From positions 124,001 through 188,000 of the forward strand of contig NZ_BBJT01000009.1 of NCBI RefSeq assembly GCF_000739915.1: a stretch of 64,000 nt of DNA. The letters are read 5' to 3'. Below the pieces are notes generated by a model, which saw only the letters and a list, made by a program, of their open reading frames with translations, was not told where the DNA came from and made no database searches. Both the position numbers and the translations under genes were made by a program. Below, piece by piece: positions 41,410-51,394 of the stretch (position 1 is its first letter; every line of letters begins with the position of its first letter). The stretch is from Paenibacillus chitinolyticus NBRC 15660 (GTDB taxonomy: Bacteria > Bacillota > Bacilli > Paenibacillales > NBRC-103111).

Positions 41410-42267
41410 ATGACTCAATGGGCCGATTTACATACGCACACGACGGCGTCGGACGGAACGCAGGCGCCCGAGGACAACGTCCGGCTGGCTAAGGAAGCCG
41501 GGCTTGCGGCCGTAGCGATAACCGATCACGATACGGTTTCCGGCGTCAGGGCGGCGCAGCTTGAAGGCAGGCGGATAGGGATCGAAGTCGTTCCCGGCGT
41601 CGAAATCAGCACGGTGGCCGGCGGGCAGGATATCCATGTGCTCGGTTACTACATCGATACGGAGTCGGAAAGCTTTCTGGAGCGTCTGGAAGAGCTCCGG
41701 AATACGCGCAACAAGCGCAACGAGATGATGCTGGCGCGTCTGAACGAGATGGGTCTTGCCGTTTCGATGGAGGAAGTCGTCAAACACTTGGAGGCCGGCA
41801 AAAGCGAAGAGGACACGATCGGCCGCCCTCATATCGCAAACGTTCTGCTTGCCAAAGGATATGTAAGCTCGATGAACGAAGCTTTCGAGAAATATCTGGG
41901 CAAAGGCGGAGCCGCTTATATCAATCCGCCGCGCATTCGTCCCGTTACGGCCATCGACTGGATTAGAGATGCCGGCGGAGTCGCCGTGCTTGCCCATCCG
42001 GGTCTTTACGGCGATGAAGACATCGTGCGGGAACTCATCGCATATGGTTTAGATGGCATCGAAGTCAACCACGCCGATCATACGCCGGAGCAGGAAGCCC
42101 ATTACGGGCGCCTGGCCCGTGAGCACGGGCTGATCGCAACGGCAGGCTCGGATTTCCACGGCGTTCGCGCCGGCCAGGTATTTCACGCTCCGCTCGGTTC
42201 CAAGCGCACTTCGCTGGAAACTGTGCGGAAACTTCAGGAACGGAGGAACAATCGTGAAAATTCGTAA
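41410..42267 (+). CDS. PHP-domain phosphoesterase
   Basis: A 285-residue PHP protein of the YciV/RNase AM type. Metal-ligand motifs are ADLHTHTTASDG at about residues 4-15, ITDHDTVSG at about 38-46, HVLGYYID at about 76 and GSDFHG at about 240. Related enzymes hydrolyse nucleoside 3',5'-bisphosphates or trim 5' ends of RNA; specificity here is unknown. ATG 41410 lies nine bases after AAGGAGGGG. The 3' end overlaps gtaB by 14 bases. Confidence 0.87.
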   Translation: MTQWADLHTHTTASDGTQAPEDNVRLAKEAGLAAVAITDHDTVSGVRAAQLEGRRIGIEVVPGVEISTVAGGQDIHVLGYYIDTESESFLERLEELRNTRNKRNEMMLARLNEMGLAVSMEEVVKHLEAGKSEEDTIGRPHIANVLLAKGYVSSMNEAFEKYLGKGGAAYINPPRIRPVTAIDWIRDAGGVAVLAHPGLYGDEDIVRELIAYGLDGIEVNHADHTPEQEAHYGRLAREHGLIATAGSDFHGVRAGQVFHAPLGSKRTSLETVRKLQERRNNRENS

Positions 42268-43135
42268 AGCGATCATTCCCGCGGCCGGTCTCGGAACGCG
42301 GTTTCTGCCCGCCACCAAGGCGCAGCCCAAGGAAATGCTGCCGCTGGTGGATAAACCGGCCATTCAATACATAGTCGAAGAAGCCATCGAATCCGGGATC
42401 GAGGATATTCTAATCGTCACGGGACGTAACAAGCGCGCGATCGAAGATCATTTCGACAAATCTGTCGAACTGGAAATGATGCTTGAGGAGAAGGGGAACG
42501 ATGAGCTTCTTTCCCTGATCCGTACGGTCACCAACCTGGCCGATGTGCACTATATCCGTCAAAAGCAGCCGCTCGGTCTGGGCCATGCGATTTACTGCGC
42601 CCGCAAGTTTATCGGGAATGAACCGTTTGCGGTACTTCTCGGAGACGATATCCTTCGTTCGTCCAAACCCGCTCTGCGCCAGATGATGGACGTGTTCGAG
42701 GAGACTCAGACGTCCGTCATCGGCGTCCGTGAAGTTCCCTGGGAAGATGTGAGCAAATACGGAATTGTCGTACCTTCGGACGAAATTACCGCTTATAAGA
42801 AAATTGCGGATCTCGTGGAGAAACCGGACCGCGGCGATGCGCCTTCCAACCTGGCCGTAATCGGCCGCTATCTGATTATGCCGGAGATTTTCGATATCTT
42901 GGAGAAATGCGAGCCAGGACGCGGAGGCGAAATCCAACTGACGGACGCGCTGCGCATTTTGAACGAAAAGCAGCCGATGGTCGCCTATCCGATCGAGGGG
43001 AGAAGATACGACGTCGGCGATAAATTCGGCTATATCCAGGCCACCATCGAAATGGCTCTGGAGCGGGAAGGGCTGCAGGAGGAACTGCGCTCGTATTTAA
43101 CGAACCTCGTCCGTCACGAGTTTCATATCGGATAA
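42254..43135 (+). CDS. gtaB: UTP-glucose-1-phosphate uridylyltransferase
   Basis: A 293-residue GalU/GtaB enzyme making UDP-glucose from UTP and glucose 1-phosphate. The nucleotide-binding start IPAAGLGTRFLPATKAQPKE is complete, as are LGLGHAIYCA and VLLGDDI. UDP-glucose feeds teichoic acid, glycolipid and, through the next gene, UDP-glucuronate. Start GTG after GGAGG. Overlap with the PHP gene and a 15-base gap to ugd indicate one operon. Confidence 0.96.
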   Translation: MKIRKAIIPAAGLGTRFLPATKAQPKEMLPLVDKPAIQYIVEEAIESGIEDILIVTGRNKRAIEDHFDKSVELEMMLEEKGNDELLSLIRTVTNLADVHYIRQKQPLGLGHAIYCARKFIGNEPFAVLLGDDILRSSKPALRQMMDVFEETQTSVIGVREVPWEDVSKYGIVVPSDEITAYKKIADLVEKPDRGDAPSNLAVIGRYLIMPEIFDILEKCEPGRGGEIQLTDALRILNEKQPMVAYPIEGRRYDVGDKFGYIQATIEMALEREGLQEELRSYLTNLVRHEFHIG

Positions 43136-43150
43136 GGAGGAGAACCTTGA

Positions 43151-44467
43151 ATGGAGCGCATTGCCGTTATTGGGACGGGGTATGTCGGGCTCGTTACCGG
43201 ATGCTGCTATGCCGAAATCGGGCATGAAGTCATCTGCGTAGACATCGATCCCGATAAAGTTCGCCGTCTCAGCCTTGGCGAAATTCCGATTTACGAACCC
43301 GGGCTGGGGGAGCTTGCGGCTTCCAACCAAGCCGCCGGCCGGTTGTCTTTCACGACCGACCTGGCAAGAGCCGTGCAGGACTCGTCCATTATATTTATTG
43401 CGGTAGGAACGCCTACGCTCGAAAACGGGGAAGTCGACATGCAGCAAGTCCGCGGCGCGGTGGAGACACTGGCGCGGCAGATGAACGATTATAAAATCAT
43501 CGTAATGAAAAGCACGGTGCCCGTAGGAACGTCCAGGCGCATCCGGCAGTGGATGGAAGAAGGGCAGCAGCGGCCCGTTCCCTTCTCCGTCGTGTCCAAT
43601 CCCGAGTTTCTAAGAGAAGGGACGGCCATTCACGACACGTTTCATCCCGACCGGGTCGTGATCGGGTCCGACGATGCGGATGCCGCTCTCCGCGTAGAGA
43701 GGCTTCAGGCCGCGTTCGGCGGCGAGGTTGTGCGGACCGACCCCGAGAGTGCCGAACTGATTAAATATGCGTCCAATGCCTTCCTGGCCGCTAAAATTTC
43801 ATTCATCAACGAGATGGCGAACGTATGCGAGAAAGTAGGTGCGGACGTTAGTCTCGTTGCCCGGGGAATGGGGCTCGATAACCGGATCGGGCCCAAGTTT
43901 CTGCAGGCGGGAATCGGTTACGGCGGCTCCTGCTTCCCCAAAGATACGAGGGCGCAGTTGAAAATCGCCCAAAATGCCGATTATGATTTCCGCATTCTGC
44001 GGGCGGTCATCGAGGTCAATACGCTTCAGCGCGAGCGGTTTGTGGAGAAGGTAACGGCCGCTTTGGGCGGAAATGCGACAGGCCGGAGCATTACGGTATG
44101 GGGGCTTGCGTTTAAGCCGAACACCGATGACCTCCGCGATGCCCCTGCGCTGGATATTATCCGTGCCCTGCAGGAGCGGGGAGCGGTTGTGACGGCGTAC
44201 GATCCGGCCGCGGCTTCCAAAGCGTCTGCCCTGCTTCCCGGTGTACGCTGCCTGACCGATCCGTATGAGGCCGCGGAAAATGCGGAAGCCGTGGTGATCG
44301 CAACCGATTGGGAAGACCTGCGGCGTATCGATTTCGATAGGCTCCGCAGCCTTGTCCGGAAGCCGCTTATTATCGACGGGCGTAACATGTTTGCCCCTGC
44401 CGAGATGGCGGAGAAAGGGTTTACTTATGTGTCCGTCGGACGCCCCGCATTCCCCGGCCCGGTTTAA
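43151..44467 (+). CDS. ugd: UDP-glucose 6-dehydrogenase
   Basis: A 438-residue UDP-glucose dehydrogenase (TuaD/Ugd). NAD-binding GTGYVGLVTG is at residues 8-17, the central helix has NEMANVCEKVGAD, and the catalytic Cys lies in GYGGSCFPKDT at about residue 260. It oxidises UDP-glucose to UDP-glucuronate for acidic wall polymers or capsule. It directly follows gtaB (AGGAGG site), so precursor supply is coupled. Confidence 0.96.
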   Translation: MERIAVIGTGYVGLVTGCCYAEIGHEVICVDIDPDKVRRLSLGEIPIYEPGLGELAASNQAAGRLSFTTDLARAVQDSSIIFIAVGTPTLENGEVDMQQVRGAVETLARQMNDYKIIVMKSTVPVGTSRRIRQWMEEGQQRPVPFSVVSNPEFLREGTAIHDTFHPDRVVIGSDDADAALRVERLQAAFGGEVVRTDPESAELIKYASNAFLAAKISFINEMANVCEKVGADVSLVARGMGLDNRIGPKFLQAGIGYGGSCFPKDTRAQLKIAQNADYDFRILRAVIEVNTLQRERFVEKVTAALGGNATGRSITVWGLAFKPNTDDLRDAPALDIIRALQERGAVVTAYDPAAASKASALLPGVRCLTDPYEAAENAEAVVIATDWEDLRRIDFDRLRSLVRKPLIIDGRNMFAPAEMAEKGFTYVSVGRPAFPGPV

Positions 44468-44475
44468 ACCGTTCA

Positions 44476-44504
44476 TTGTATAAGCTTTGTTAATGGTTTA
44501 TAAT
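44476..44504 (+). promoter_or_regulatory. promoter of the MerR-type regulator
   Basis: TTGTAT (44476-44481) and TATAAT (44499-44504) with 17 bases between, 38 bases before the ATG. Confidence 0.65.
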
Positions 44505-44541
44505 TGGGGCATGTTCAAGGTTAGCCGGGGGTACAAAAGAC

Positions 44542-45474
44542 ATGAGCCGACTTTATACAATCAAGGAAGCTTCGATGCGTTCCGGACTTTCCACCCAGTT
44601 GATCCGCAAATGGGAGGAGCGTTACGGCGCCGTTCAGCCGGACCGTTTTCCGAATGGGTATAGAGGCTACACGAATCATGATATAGAAACATTGATATGG
44701 CTGAAAAGCAAGGCGGATTCCGGTGTTCCCATCGGTCTCGCCGTTCAGGAAAAACAGCTGCGGCTCGAAAGCTCGGCTTCGACCGAGACAATCTCTCGGT
44801 CGGAGGCCGAGCTTCCGTTTATCCACAGCGAACTGAAAGAGTATCAGGAGAAGCTGCTGGGTTTATTTCTTCAGCTGGATCAGGCGGGCGCCCAGCGGTT
44901 TTTCGACCGGCTTGCGGCGCTGCACCAAATGGACTTTATTCTGCTTCAAGTTCTGCAGCCGACGCTGATCCGAGTCGGAGAGATGTGGGAACGAGGAGAA
45001 ATCTCCGAGTATCAGGAGCATTTCGGGAGTCATTTTATCCGGGAACGTCTGCTGGCGTTAAAGAACTTATTTTCCATTCCGCCGGGCGGCCCCAGATTGA
45101 TTACCGCCTGTTCCCCTTACGAGAGTCATGAACTGGGGATTCTGTTTCTGGGTTATTTCGCGCTGCAAAACGGCTTTCAGACGCTGTATCTCGGGGCTTC
45201 GCCTTCGGAGAAGGGCATCCTTGATTGTCTGGAGCAGATCCGTCCTGCGGCGTTCGCCTTCGGTTCTTCGATGAAGTCGATGCTGGACGAAGCTTATCTG
45301 TTCTATGCAAAGCTGGACCGGAGAATCGGGGAGCTCGGCAGCCGGACCAAAGTGTTTATCGGCGGAAATGCGATCGAACGCGACGAGGTGCTTCACGGCA
45401 CGAAGCATATTTACCTGCTTTCCGGCGATGCGCGGGAATGCGCGCTTAAACTGAAAAAGCTGACAGCCTATTGA
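44542..45474 (+). CDS. MerR regulator with CarH-like B12-binding domain
   Basis: A 310-residue protein: an N-terminal MerR HTH (about 4-72, IKEASMRSGLSTQLIRKWEERYG), a four-helix cap domain (about 90-180) and a Rossmann-like cobalamin domain (about 185-305). The CarH signature Trp-x9-Glu-His is exact: Trp149 and Glu159-His160. The ligand motif ExHxxG is Glu194-Ser-His196-Glu-Leu-Gly199, with His196 as candidate lower axial ligand. In CarH/LitR proteins adenosylcobalamin in the dark stabilises a DNA-bound tetramer that light breaks. No carotenoid genes are nearby. Its own promoter and terminator isolate it. Confidence 0.85.
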   Translation: MSRLYTIKEASMRSGLSTQLIRKWEERYGAVQPDRFPNGYRGYTNHDIETLIWLKSKADSGVPIGLAVQEKQLRLESSASTETISRSEAELPFIHSELKEYQEKLLGLFLQLDQAGAQRFFDRLAALHQMDFILLQVLQPTLIRVGEMWERGEISEYQEHFGSHFIRERLLALKNLFSIPPGGPRLITACSPYESHELGILFLGYFALQNGFQTLYLGASPSEKGILDCLEQIRPAAFAFGSSMKSMLDEAYLFYAKLDRRIGELGSRTKVFIGGNAIERDEVLHGTKHIYLLSGDARECALKLKKLTAY

Positions 45475-45488
45475 GCTGTCAGCTTTTT
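45455..45488. terminator. bidirectional terminator after the CarH-like gene
   Basis: AAAAAGCTGACAGC and GCTGTCAGCTTTTTT pair across the stop codon; the opposite orientation also has a T-run, serving rqcH. Confidence 0.88.
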
Positions 45489-45513
45489 TGGTTCGGTGTC
45501 CCGGCGGTGTTTC

Positions 45514-45577
45514 CGCAGTCAGGACCCGGTTGCTTGTTCGAATGCAGCAGGCTACCGGGGCCAGACTGCGATTTTTT
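45514..45577. other. inverted repeat with T-run between convergent genes
   Basis: CGCAGTC (45514-45520) and GACTGCG (45564-45570) with ATTTTTTAA following. The 43-base loop includes CCGG/CCGG that may extend the pairing. Possibly a second + strand terminator. Confidence 0.35.
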
Positions 45578-47333
45578 AAGCCTTCACAGTTTGCGGCATC
45601 TGCTTGATCAACTGGTCGTCCGGTGTCACAAACAGCGTTTTCTGCTGTTCGTAAATAACGAATCCCGGCTTGGCGCCGCTTGGCTTATGTACGTGGCGGA
45701 TGAGGGTGTAATCCACGGGAACCGAGCTCGATTCCTTCGCCTGGCTGAAATAAGCGGCAAGCTGGGCCGCCTCGTGCAGGGTGGCTTCGCCGAAAGACTG
45801 GCTGCGGATCACGACGTGCGAGCCCGGAATATCCTTCGTATGCAGCCATGTATCTCCGGCGCTCGCAAGCCGGTTCGTCACATAGTCGTTCTGGGTATTG
45901 TTCTTGCCGACGTAAATCGGAACGCCTTCGCTTGATGTGAAGCAGGCTACGGACGGCTTATCGGTTTTTTTCTTGCGCTTGCCTTTCGTATGGCGCTCAC
46001 GCACATAACCCTGCTCCGCAAGCTCATCCCGAATTTCCGCGATATCCCGCATAGAGGCGGAACCGAGCTGCTGAAGAAGCGAGGAGAGGTACTGGATCTC
46101 CATCTCGGTCTGGCTCATTTGCTCCTCCACGTAGGCCAGGCTGTTTTTACTTTTTGTATATCGTTTAAAATAGCGCTGCGCATTCTCCGAAGGCGTAAGC
46201 AGGGGATCGAGCGCTATGCTCTGCTGCGGCTGGGCTTCCTCGTAATAATTAACCACAACCGCTTCCTTATCCCCTTTGCGGATTTGATGCAGATGGGCCG
46301 TAAGCAGTTCACCCATAATGCGGAAACGGTCCGCATCTTTCGCTTCTTCCTTCGTTTCCCGCAATTTATCCATTTTCTTGATGTTTTTGGCTTTCTCGTT
46401 CTGCAAAAGCTTGACGAGATCGGCGGCACGCTGCTTGACGGTGTCACGCTCCGCCTTGTCCCCGAAGTAACTTTCCAGGCACTCGCTGACGGTAGGGAAC
46501 AACCGGGACTCGCCTTCGATCTGGGTCAGTTCCATGACTGAGAAGAAAAGCTTGCCCGTCTTCGTTTCTTCAACGATGACGGGGGAATACCGCCGCTCGC
46601 GCACTGCGTCCGTCACGCTGCGGAAAGACTGCCACAGCGGGGCGAGCGCGTCCTCGCCGTACGGCACGCCGAGCCGGGTTCCGCTGCGGTAGACGATTTC
46701 CCGCGCCGCAAGGGGGCTCAGGCCGCTGAAGGAAGCGAGCATCTGCTTCTCCGGCGCGGCGTCTTCCCCGATTCCCGCGCTCATGCTCCGGCGGAACACG
46801 GCTTCGCTCGTATCCAGCGGATTCGCTTTGTCTTGGGCCGGAGGCTCCGCGTAGGCGCTGCCGGGCATGACGATGCGATAAGAGCTGATCGCCGGCGTCA
46901 CGTGATGAATGCCGTCTAGGATGGTGCCCGTGGAAGGGTCCATCAGAATCAGGTTGCTGTGTCTGCCCATGATCTCCACGACGATGGTTTTCGTGCTCAC
47001 ATCCCCGAGTTCGTCGCGCTGGCGCACACGGAAGTGAACGATCCGCTCCAGCCCGACCTGCTCGATGGAGTCGATGATGCCGCCCTCGCAGTGCTTGCGG
47101 AGCAGCATGCAGAACATGGGGGCTTCCTGTGGATTCAAGTACTGTCCTTCCGTCACGTGCATGCGCGGATAGGTAGGATTCGCGGAGAGAAGAAGTTTAA
47201 GCGAACGACCGCGGGCGCGGATCTGCATAACCACGTCACTGCCCGTGGGCTGATGTATTTTATTAATCCGGCCTCCTACGCATTCCTGCAGCTCGTGCAC
47301 GATTGCATGGAGGACCAGTCCGTCTAATGCCAT
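45576..47333 (-). CDS. rqcH: ribosome quality control protein RqcH (NFACT family)
   Basis: A 585-residue NFACT protein (YloA, earlier FbpA/Rqc2-like). NFACT-N starts MALDGLVLHAIVHELQ; a coiled coil spans about 300-430; the C-terminal NFACT-R domain has DTWLHTKDIPGSHVVIRS. In Bacillus RqcH binds stalled 50S subunits and adds C-terminal alanine tails that mark the peptide for decay. In Bacillus yloA is codirectional with yloB; here it is inverted and read away from yloB. Promoter-like TGATAGAAT lies about 30 bases upstream on the minus strand. Confidence 0.93.
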   Translation of the reverse strand: MALDGLVLHAIVHELQECVGGRINKIHQPTGSDVVMQIRARGRSLKLLLSANPTYPRMHVTEGQYLNPQEAPMFCMLLRKHCEGGIIDSIEQVGLERIVHFRVRQRDELGDVSTKTIVVEIMGRHSNLILMDPSTGTILDGIHHVTPAISSYRIVMPGSAYAEPPAQDKANPLDTSEAVFRRSMSAGIGEDAAPEKQMLASFSGLSPLAAREIVYRSGTRLGVPYGEDALAPLWQSFRSVTDAVRERRYSPVIVEETKTGKLFFSVMELTQIEGESRLFPTVSECLESYFGDKAERDTVKQRAADLVKLLQNEKAKNIKKMDKLRETKEEAKDADRFRIMGELLTAHLHQIRKGDKEAVVVNYYEEAQPQQSIALDPLLTPSENAQRYFKRYTKSKNSLAYVEEQMSQTEMEIQYLSSLLQQLGSASMRDIAEIRDELAEQGYVRERHTKGKRKKKTDKPSVACFTSSEGVPIYVGKNNTQNDYVTNRLASAGDTWLHTKDIPGSHVVIRSQSFGEATLHEAAQLAAYFSQAKESSSVPVDYTLIRHVHKPSGAKPGFVIYEQQKTLFVTPDDQLIKQMPQTVKA

Positions 47334-47507
47334 GATGAAAGTCTCCTATCCAAGTTCATTACATTCTATCATGCCATAAATGCGAGGAAATTTTAAGTTC
47401 TTTCTTTAGAAGCACCGTCCAAGCTGGGATATTTTGCGGCTTGTCTGAATACATTTAGCAAGAGAAGCGGGTCTTGCACCTGAAAGTAACCGGGAGGGGA
47501 AACGGTG

Positions 47508-50288
47508 ATGAGTCAGAAAGAATGGTACCAGATGACGGCGGATGAAGTCCTGCAGTCGCAGCGCGTTCATCCGTCCGAAGGTCTGTCATCGGCAGAGGCG
47601 GACAACAGACAGACCGAAGCCGGCCGCAATGAACTGTCCGAAGGAAAAAGCGTTTCGCCAGTCACCTTGTTTTTAAACCAGTTCAAAGACTTTATGGTTC
47701 TCGTATTGATGGGGGCCACACTCGTATCGGGACTGCTCGGCGAATATTTGGACGCGATAACCATCGTCGCCATTATCATCATGAACGGAATTCTCGGGTT
47801 TATACAGGAATTCCGCGCGGAGCGTTCGCTCCGTGCTTTGAAAGAACTTTCGGCGCCGGGAGCCAAGGTCATGCGCGGAGGCGAACTGCAGACGATCCCC
47901 GCCCGCGACCTGGTTCCCGGGGATATCATCCTCCTGGAGAGCGGAGACCGGGTTCCCGCGGATATCCGTCTCATCGAAGCGAACAGCTTCTACGTGGAGG
48001 AATCCGCTTTGACGGGCGAGTCCGTTCCGGTCGGAAAAACCGTCGATCCCCTAAGCTCCGACACTGTGACGATCGGCGATCAGCGGAATCTCGCGTTTAT
48101 GGGCACGATGGTTACCCGGGGCACGGGGAAGGGCGCGGTCGTGCGGATCGGCATGGAGACCGAAATGGGCAAGATCGCCGACCTGATCCAGAATACGCAG
48201 ACGCTTGAAACCCCGCTGCAGCACCGGCTGGAACAGCTCGGCAAGATCCTGATCATCGTAGCGCTCTGTTTGACGGTCATGGTCGTTGTCGCCGGTATCG
48301 TGCACGGACAGCCTCCTTACGCGATGTTCCTCGCGGGAGTCAGTCTGGCCGTAGCGGCTATTCCGGAGGGACTGCCCGCCATCGTTACGATAGCTTTGGC
48401 CCTTGGCGTACAGCGCATGATCAAGCGCAAAGCGATCGTCCGCAAGCTGCCCTCCGTCGAAACGCTGGGCTGCGCTTCCGTGATTTGCTCGGACAAGACG
48501 GGGACGCTGACCCAGAACAAAATGACGGTGACCCATCTGTGGGTCGGCGGCAGCCTGCTGGAAGTGAGCGGTGACGGGTACACGCCGGAAGGCGAGATCA
48601 GCGCCGGCGGCACGCGGGTCAATCCCGCCAAAAATTCGATGCTGCGCCAGTTTCTGCAGGTATCGGCTTTGTGCAGCAATGCCGTCCTTTATAAAGAGGA
48701 AGCGGAACCGGTCAAGAAAAAGCGCGCCAAAGACGAACCGCCGGAAACGGTATGGAACGTAAAGGGAGATCCGACGGAAGGCGCTCTTGTCGTATTGGCC
48801 GCTAAAGCCGGCGTTACGCACGAAGTCTTGAATCCGCAGTTCGACCGTCTGGCCGAGTTCCCTTTCGACTCCGAAAGAAAGCGGATGTCGGTTATCGTCT
48901 CCAGCGGCGGCCGCAAGCTCGTGATGACCAAAGGAGCGCCGGATGTGCTCATGCAGCACTGCACTTACATTTTATGGGACGACAAGGTGATTCCGTTCAC
49001 ATCCACGCTGAAAGCCAAAGTGATGGCCGCGAACGAAGGAATGGCGCGTTCGGCTCTCCGCGTGCTGGGAACGGCTTACCGGGAGCTGAAGCCGACGGAA
49101 TCGTGCGAGGATCACGAGGATGCCGAGCGCGGGCTCGTCTTCGTAGGCTTGGCCGGCATGATCGATCCCCCGCGCCGCGAAGTCCGCGAAGCGATGGCCA
49201 AATGCCGCAAGGCCGGGATCAAGACGGTGATGATCACGGGCGATCACCTGACGACGGCGGAAGCCATCGCCAAGCAGCTCGGGATGCTACCGGCCGGGGG
49301 GATGTGCATCAGCGGCCACCAGCTCGCGGCTATGGACGACGAAGCGCTCGAAAGCAAAGTAGACGATATCTACGTCTACGCCCGCGTTTCGCCGGAGCAT
49401 AAGCTCCGCATCGTCAAAGCGCTGCAGGCCAAAGGCCATGTCGTCGCGATGACGGGCGACGGGGTCAACGACGCGCCGGCTATCAAAGCGGCCGATATCG
49501 GCATCGCCATGGGCATCAGCGGCACCGACGTGACGAAGGAAGCGTCGTCTCTGGTGCTCAGTGACGATAACTTCGCGACGATCGTGGCGGCTATCGAGGA
49601 AGGCCGGGGAATCTACGAGAACATCCGGAAATTCATCCGGTATCTGCTCGCTTCCAACGTCGGGGAAATTCTGACGATGTTTCTTGCCATGATGGCGGGT
49701 CTTCCTCTGCCGCTTATCCCGATTCAGATTTTGTGGGTCAACCTGGTGACGGACGGCCTGCCCGCGATGGCGTTGGGCGTCGATCAGGCGGAGAAGGATC
49801 TTATGCAGCACAAGCCCCGCTCGGCCAGAGAAAACATTTTCGCACGCCGTTTGGGCTGGAAAATTATTTCCAGAGGTTTTCTTATCGGGGTCTGCACGCT
49901 TGGCGCTTTCTGGCTCGTACTGCGGGTAAATCCGGGAGATGCCCAGCATCTCGTCAAGGCGCAAAGCGTTGCCTTCGCGACGCTCGTTATGGCGCAGCTT
50001 ATCCACGTGTTCGACTGCCGCAGCTCGCGTTCCATTTTTCACCGCAATCCGCTTCAGAACAAATATTTGGTCCTGGCGGTCCTGTCTTCGCTCGTTCTGA
50101 TGCTGGGCGTGATGTACACCCCGCAGCTGCAGCCTATTTTCAAAACCGTTCCGCTCGGCTTCAAAGACTGGATCATCGTGCTGGTTGCGGCAGGTATTCC
50201 AACCTTCCTGATGGGGCTGGGGAGCGTCATGCAGAATCCTTCCAAGAAAAAAACGGCGAAGTACAGCTCCAAGCCGAGCTTCCGGTAA
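47508..50288 (+). CDS. yloB: calcium-transporting P-type ATPase
   Basis: A 926-residue P2-type ATPase resembling Bacillus YloB and SERCA. The phosphorylated Asp329 is in [22 protein letters not shown] is in the actuator domain, and [16 protein letters not shown] is the hinge motif. Transmembrane segment 4 has AIPEGLPA, whose Glu binds calcium. It pumps calcium out of the cytosol and is important in sporulation in Bacillus. ATG 47508 is preferred over GTG 47505 because GGGAGGGG is then about eight bases upstream. Confidence 0.94.
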   Translation: MSQKEWYQMTADEVLQSQRVHPSEGLSSAEADNRQTEAGRNELSEGKSVSPVTLFLNQFKDFMVLVLMGATLVSGLLGEYLDAITIVAIIIMNGILGFIQEFRAERSLRALKELSAPGAKVMRGGELQTIPARDLVPGDIILLESGDRVPADIRLIEANSFYVEESALTGESVPVGKTVDPLSSDTVTIGDQRNLAFMGTMVTRGTGKGAVVRIGMETEMGKIADLIQNTQTLETPLQHRLEQLGKILIIVALCLTVMVVVAGIVHGQPPYAMFLAGVSLAVAAIPEGLPAIVTIALALGVQRMIKRKAIVRKLPSVETLGCASVICSDKTGTLTQNKMTVTHLWVGGSLLEVSGDGYTPEGEISAGGTRVNPAKNSMLRQFLQVSALCSNAVLYKEEAEPVKKKRAKDEPPETVWNVKGDPTEGALVVLAAKAGVTHEVLNPQFDRLAEFPFDSERKRMSVIVSSGGRKLVMTKGAPDVLMQHCTYILWDDKVIPFTSTLKAKVMAANEGMARSALRVLGTAYRELKPTESCEDHEDAERGLVFVGLAGMIDPPRREVREAMAKCRKAGIKTVMITGDHLTTAEAIAKQLGMLPAGGMCISGHQLAAMDDEALESKVDDIYVYARVSPEHKLRIVKALQAKGHVVAMTGDGVNDAPAIKAADIGIAMGISGTDVTKEASSLVLSDDNFATIVAAIEEGRGIYENIRKFIRYLLASNVGEILTMFLAMMAGLPLPLIPIQILWVNLVTDGLPAMALGVDQAEKDLMQHKPRSARENIFARRLGWKIISRGFLIGVCTLGAFWLVLRVNPGDAQHLVKAQSVAFATLVMAQLIHVFDCRSSRSIFHRNPLQNKYLVLAVLSSLVLMLGVMYTPQLQPIFKTVPLGFKDWIIVLVAAGIPTFLMGLGSVMQNPSKKKTAKYSSKPSFR

Positions 50289-50321
50289 TCCACGCGGGCG
50301 GATCGCCCGGAAAGATTTCGA

Positions 50322-50363
50322 ACCCGTTTAACGGCCGAGGCCGTCACGGGTTTTTCTTTTTTG
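50322..50363 (+). terminator. terminator after yloB
   Basis: AACCCGT/ACGGGTT outer stem with inner ACGGCC-GAG-GCCGT, followed by TTTCTTTTTT. Confidence 0.88.
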
Positions 50364-50448
50364 CGGGAAACTGGCGATAGCCAGAGGTATTCTTTTACGC
50401 TATGATAAAGGGAATGACATTATATCGATCTAGCGAGAGGGAATCCTT

Positions 50449-51285
50449 ATGGAATTTACGAAAATGAACGGTCTGGGCAACGATTTTATCGTGCTGTCCG
50501 GCTATAAAGAACTTCCTGACAATGTGGCGGAACTCGCTGTCCGCTGGTGCAACCGGTTTTTCGGGATCGGCGCCGACGGGCTGGTATTCATTCTGCCCTC
50601 CGAGAAAGCGGACGTGCAGATGCGCATCATCAATTCGGACGGAAGCGAACCGGAGCAGTGCGGCAACGCGATCCGCTGCGTCGCCAAATATGTGTACGAC
50701 CGGGACCCGGGCAAAAGAGAAGCCATTACGGTCGAAACGCGCGGAGCCGGCGTGCAGCAGGTGCATGTGACGGCGGAGAAGGGCATCGCCAAAGCGATCC
50801 GCGTCGATATGGGAGAGCCTGTGCTTCAAGGTCTCGAAATCCCGACGACAATCGACGCCGAGCGGGTGATTGACCAGCCGATCGAAGCGGGGGGGCGGAC
50901 CTTCACGTTTACGGCGGTTTCGATGGGCAATCCGCACTGTGTCATCGACGTGGAAGACGCGCCGAGCTTCGATCTGGCCGCCTGGGGGCCTCTGCTGGAG
51001 CAGCATCCGCTGTTCCCGAACAAGGCCAACGTCGAGTTTGTGACGGTCCGTTCCAGAGATTACGCGGATATGCGCGTATGGGAAAGGGGAGCGGGGCCGA
51101 CGCTGGCCTGCGGAACCGGAGCGTGCGCTACGCTCGTCGCTCTCGTTTTGACGGGAAAAACGGATCGCACCGCCACGATTTCGCTTAAAGGCGGCGATCT
51201 GCTGATCGAATGGAACGAGGCCGACAACCGGGTGTATATGACCGGGCCGGCCGCGGAGGTTTACAAAGGAAAAGTCGAAGAGTGA
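50449..51285 (+). CDS. dapF: diaminopimelate epimerase
   Basis: A 278-residue DapF that interconverts LL- and meso-diaminopimelate for lysine and peptidoglycan. The two catalytic Cys are in EQCGNAIRC at about residues 69-77 and LACGTGACAT at about 219-228; the start MEFTKMNGLGNDFIVL is typical. It is inserted here between yloB and the yicC block, framed by terminators, so it is independently transcribed. Confidence 0.95.
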   Translation: MEFTKMNGLGNDFIVLSGYKELPDNVAELAVRWCNRFFGIGADGLVFILPSEKADVQMRIINSDGSEPEQCGNAIRCVAKYVYDRDPGKREAITVETRGAGVQQVHVTAEKGIAKAIRVDMGEPVLQGLEIPTTIDAERVIDQPIEAGGRTFTFTAVSMGNPHCVIDVEDAPSFDLAAWGPLLEQHPLFPNKANVEFVTVRSRDYADMRVWERGAGPTLACGTGACATLVALVLTGKTDRTATISLKGGDLLIEWNEADNRVYMTGPAAEVYKGKVEE

Positions 51286-51288
51286 CGG

Positions 51289-51316
51289 CCGGCGGCGCGA
51301 AGCCGCCGGTTTTACT
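51289..51316 (+). terminator. terminator after dapF
   Basis: CCGGCGGC-GCGA-GCCGCCGG stem followed by TTTTACTTT. Confidence 0.85.
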
Positions 51317-51394
51317 TTAGAACGTAAAAAGCCTTTAAGTTTGCCGTTCGTTTGTGTTAAAGTATATGTACTATTTTGATGGGGTGGGAAGAAC

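Noticed and set aside
51286-51394. S-box (SAM) riboswitch before yitJ
   Set aside because: The spacer is only about 110 bases, occupied mainly by the dapF terminator and a promoter; no S-box motifs are present.
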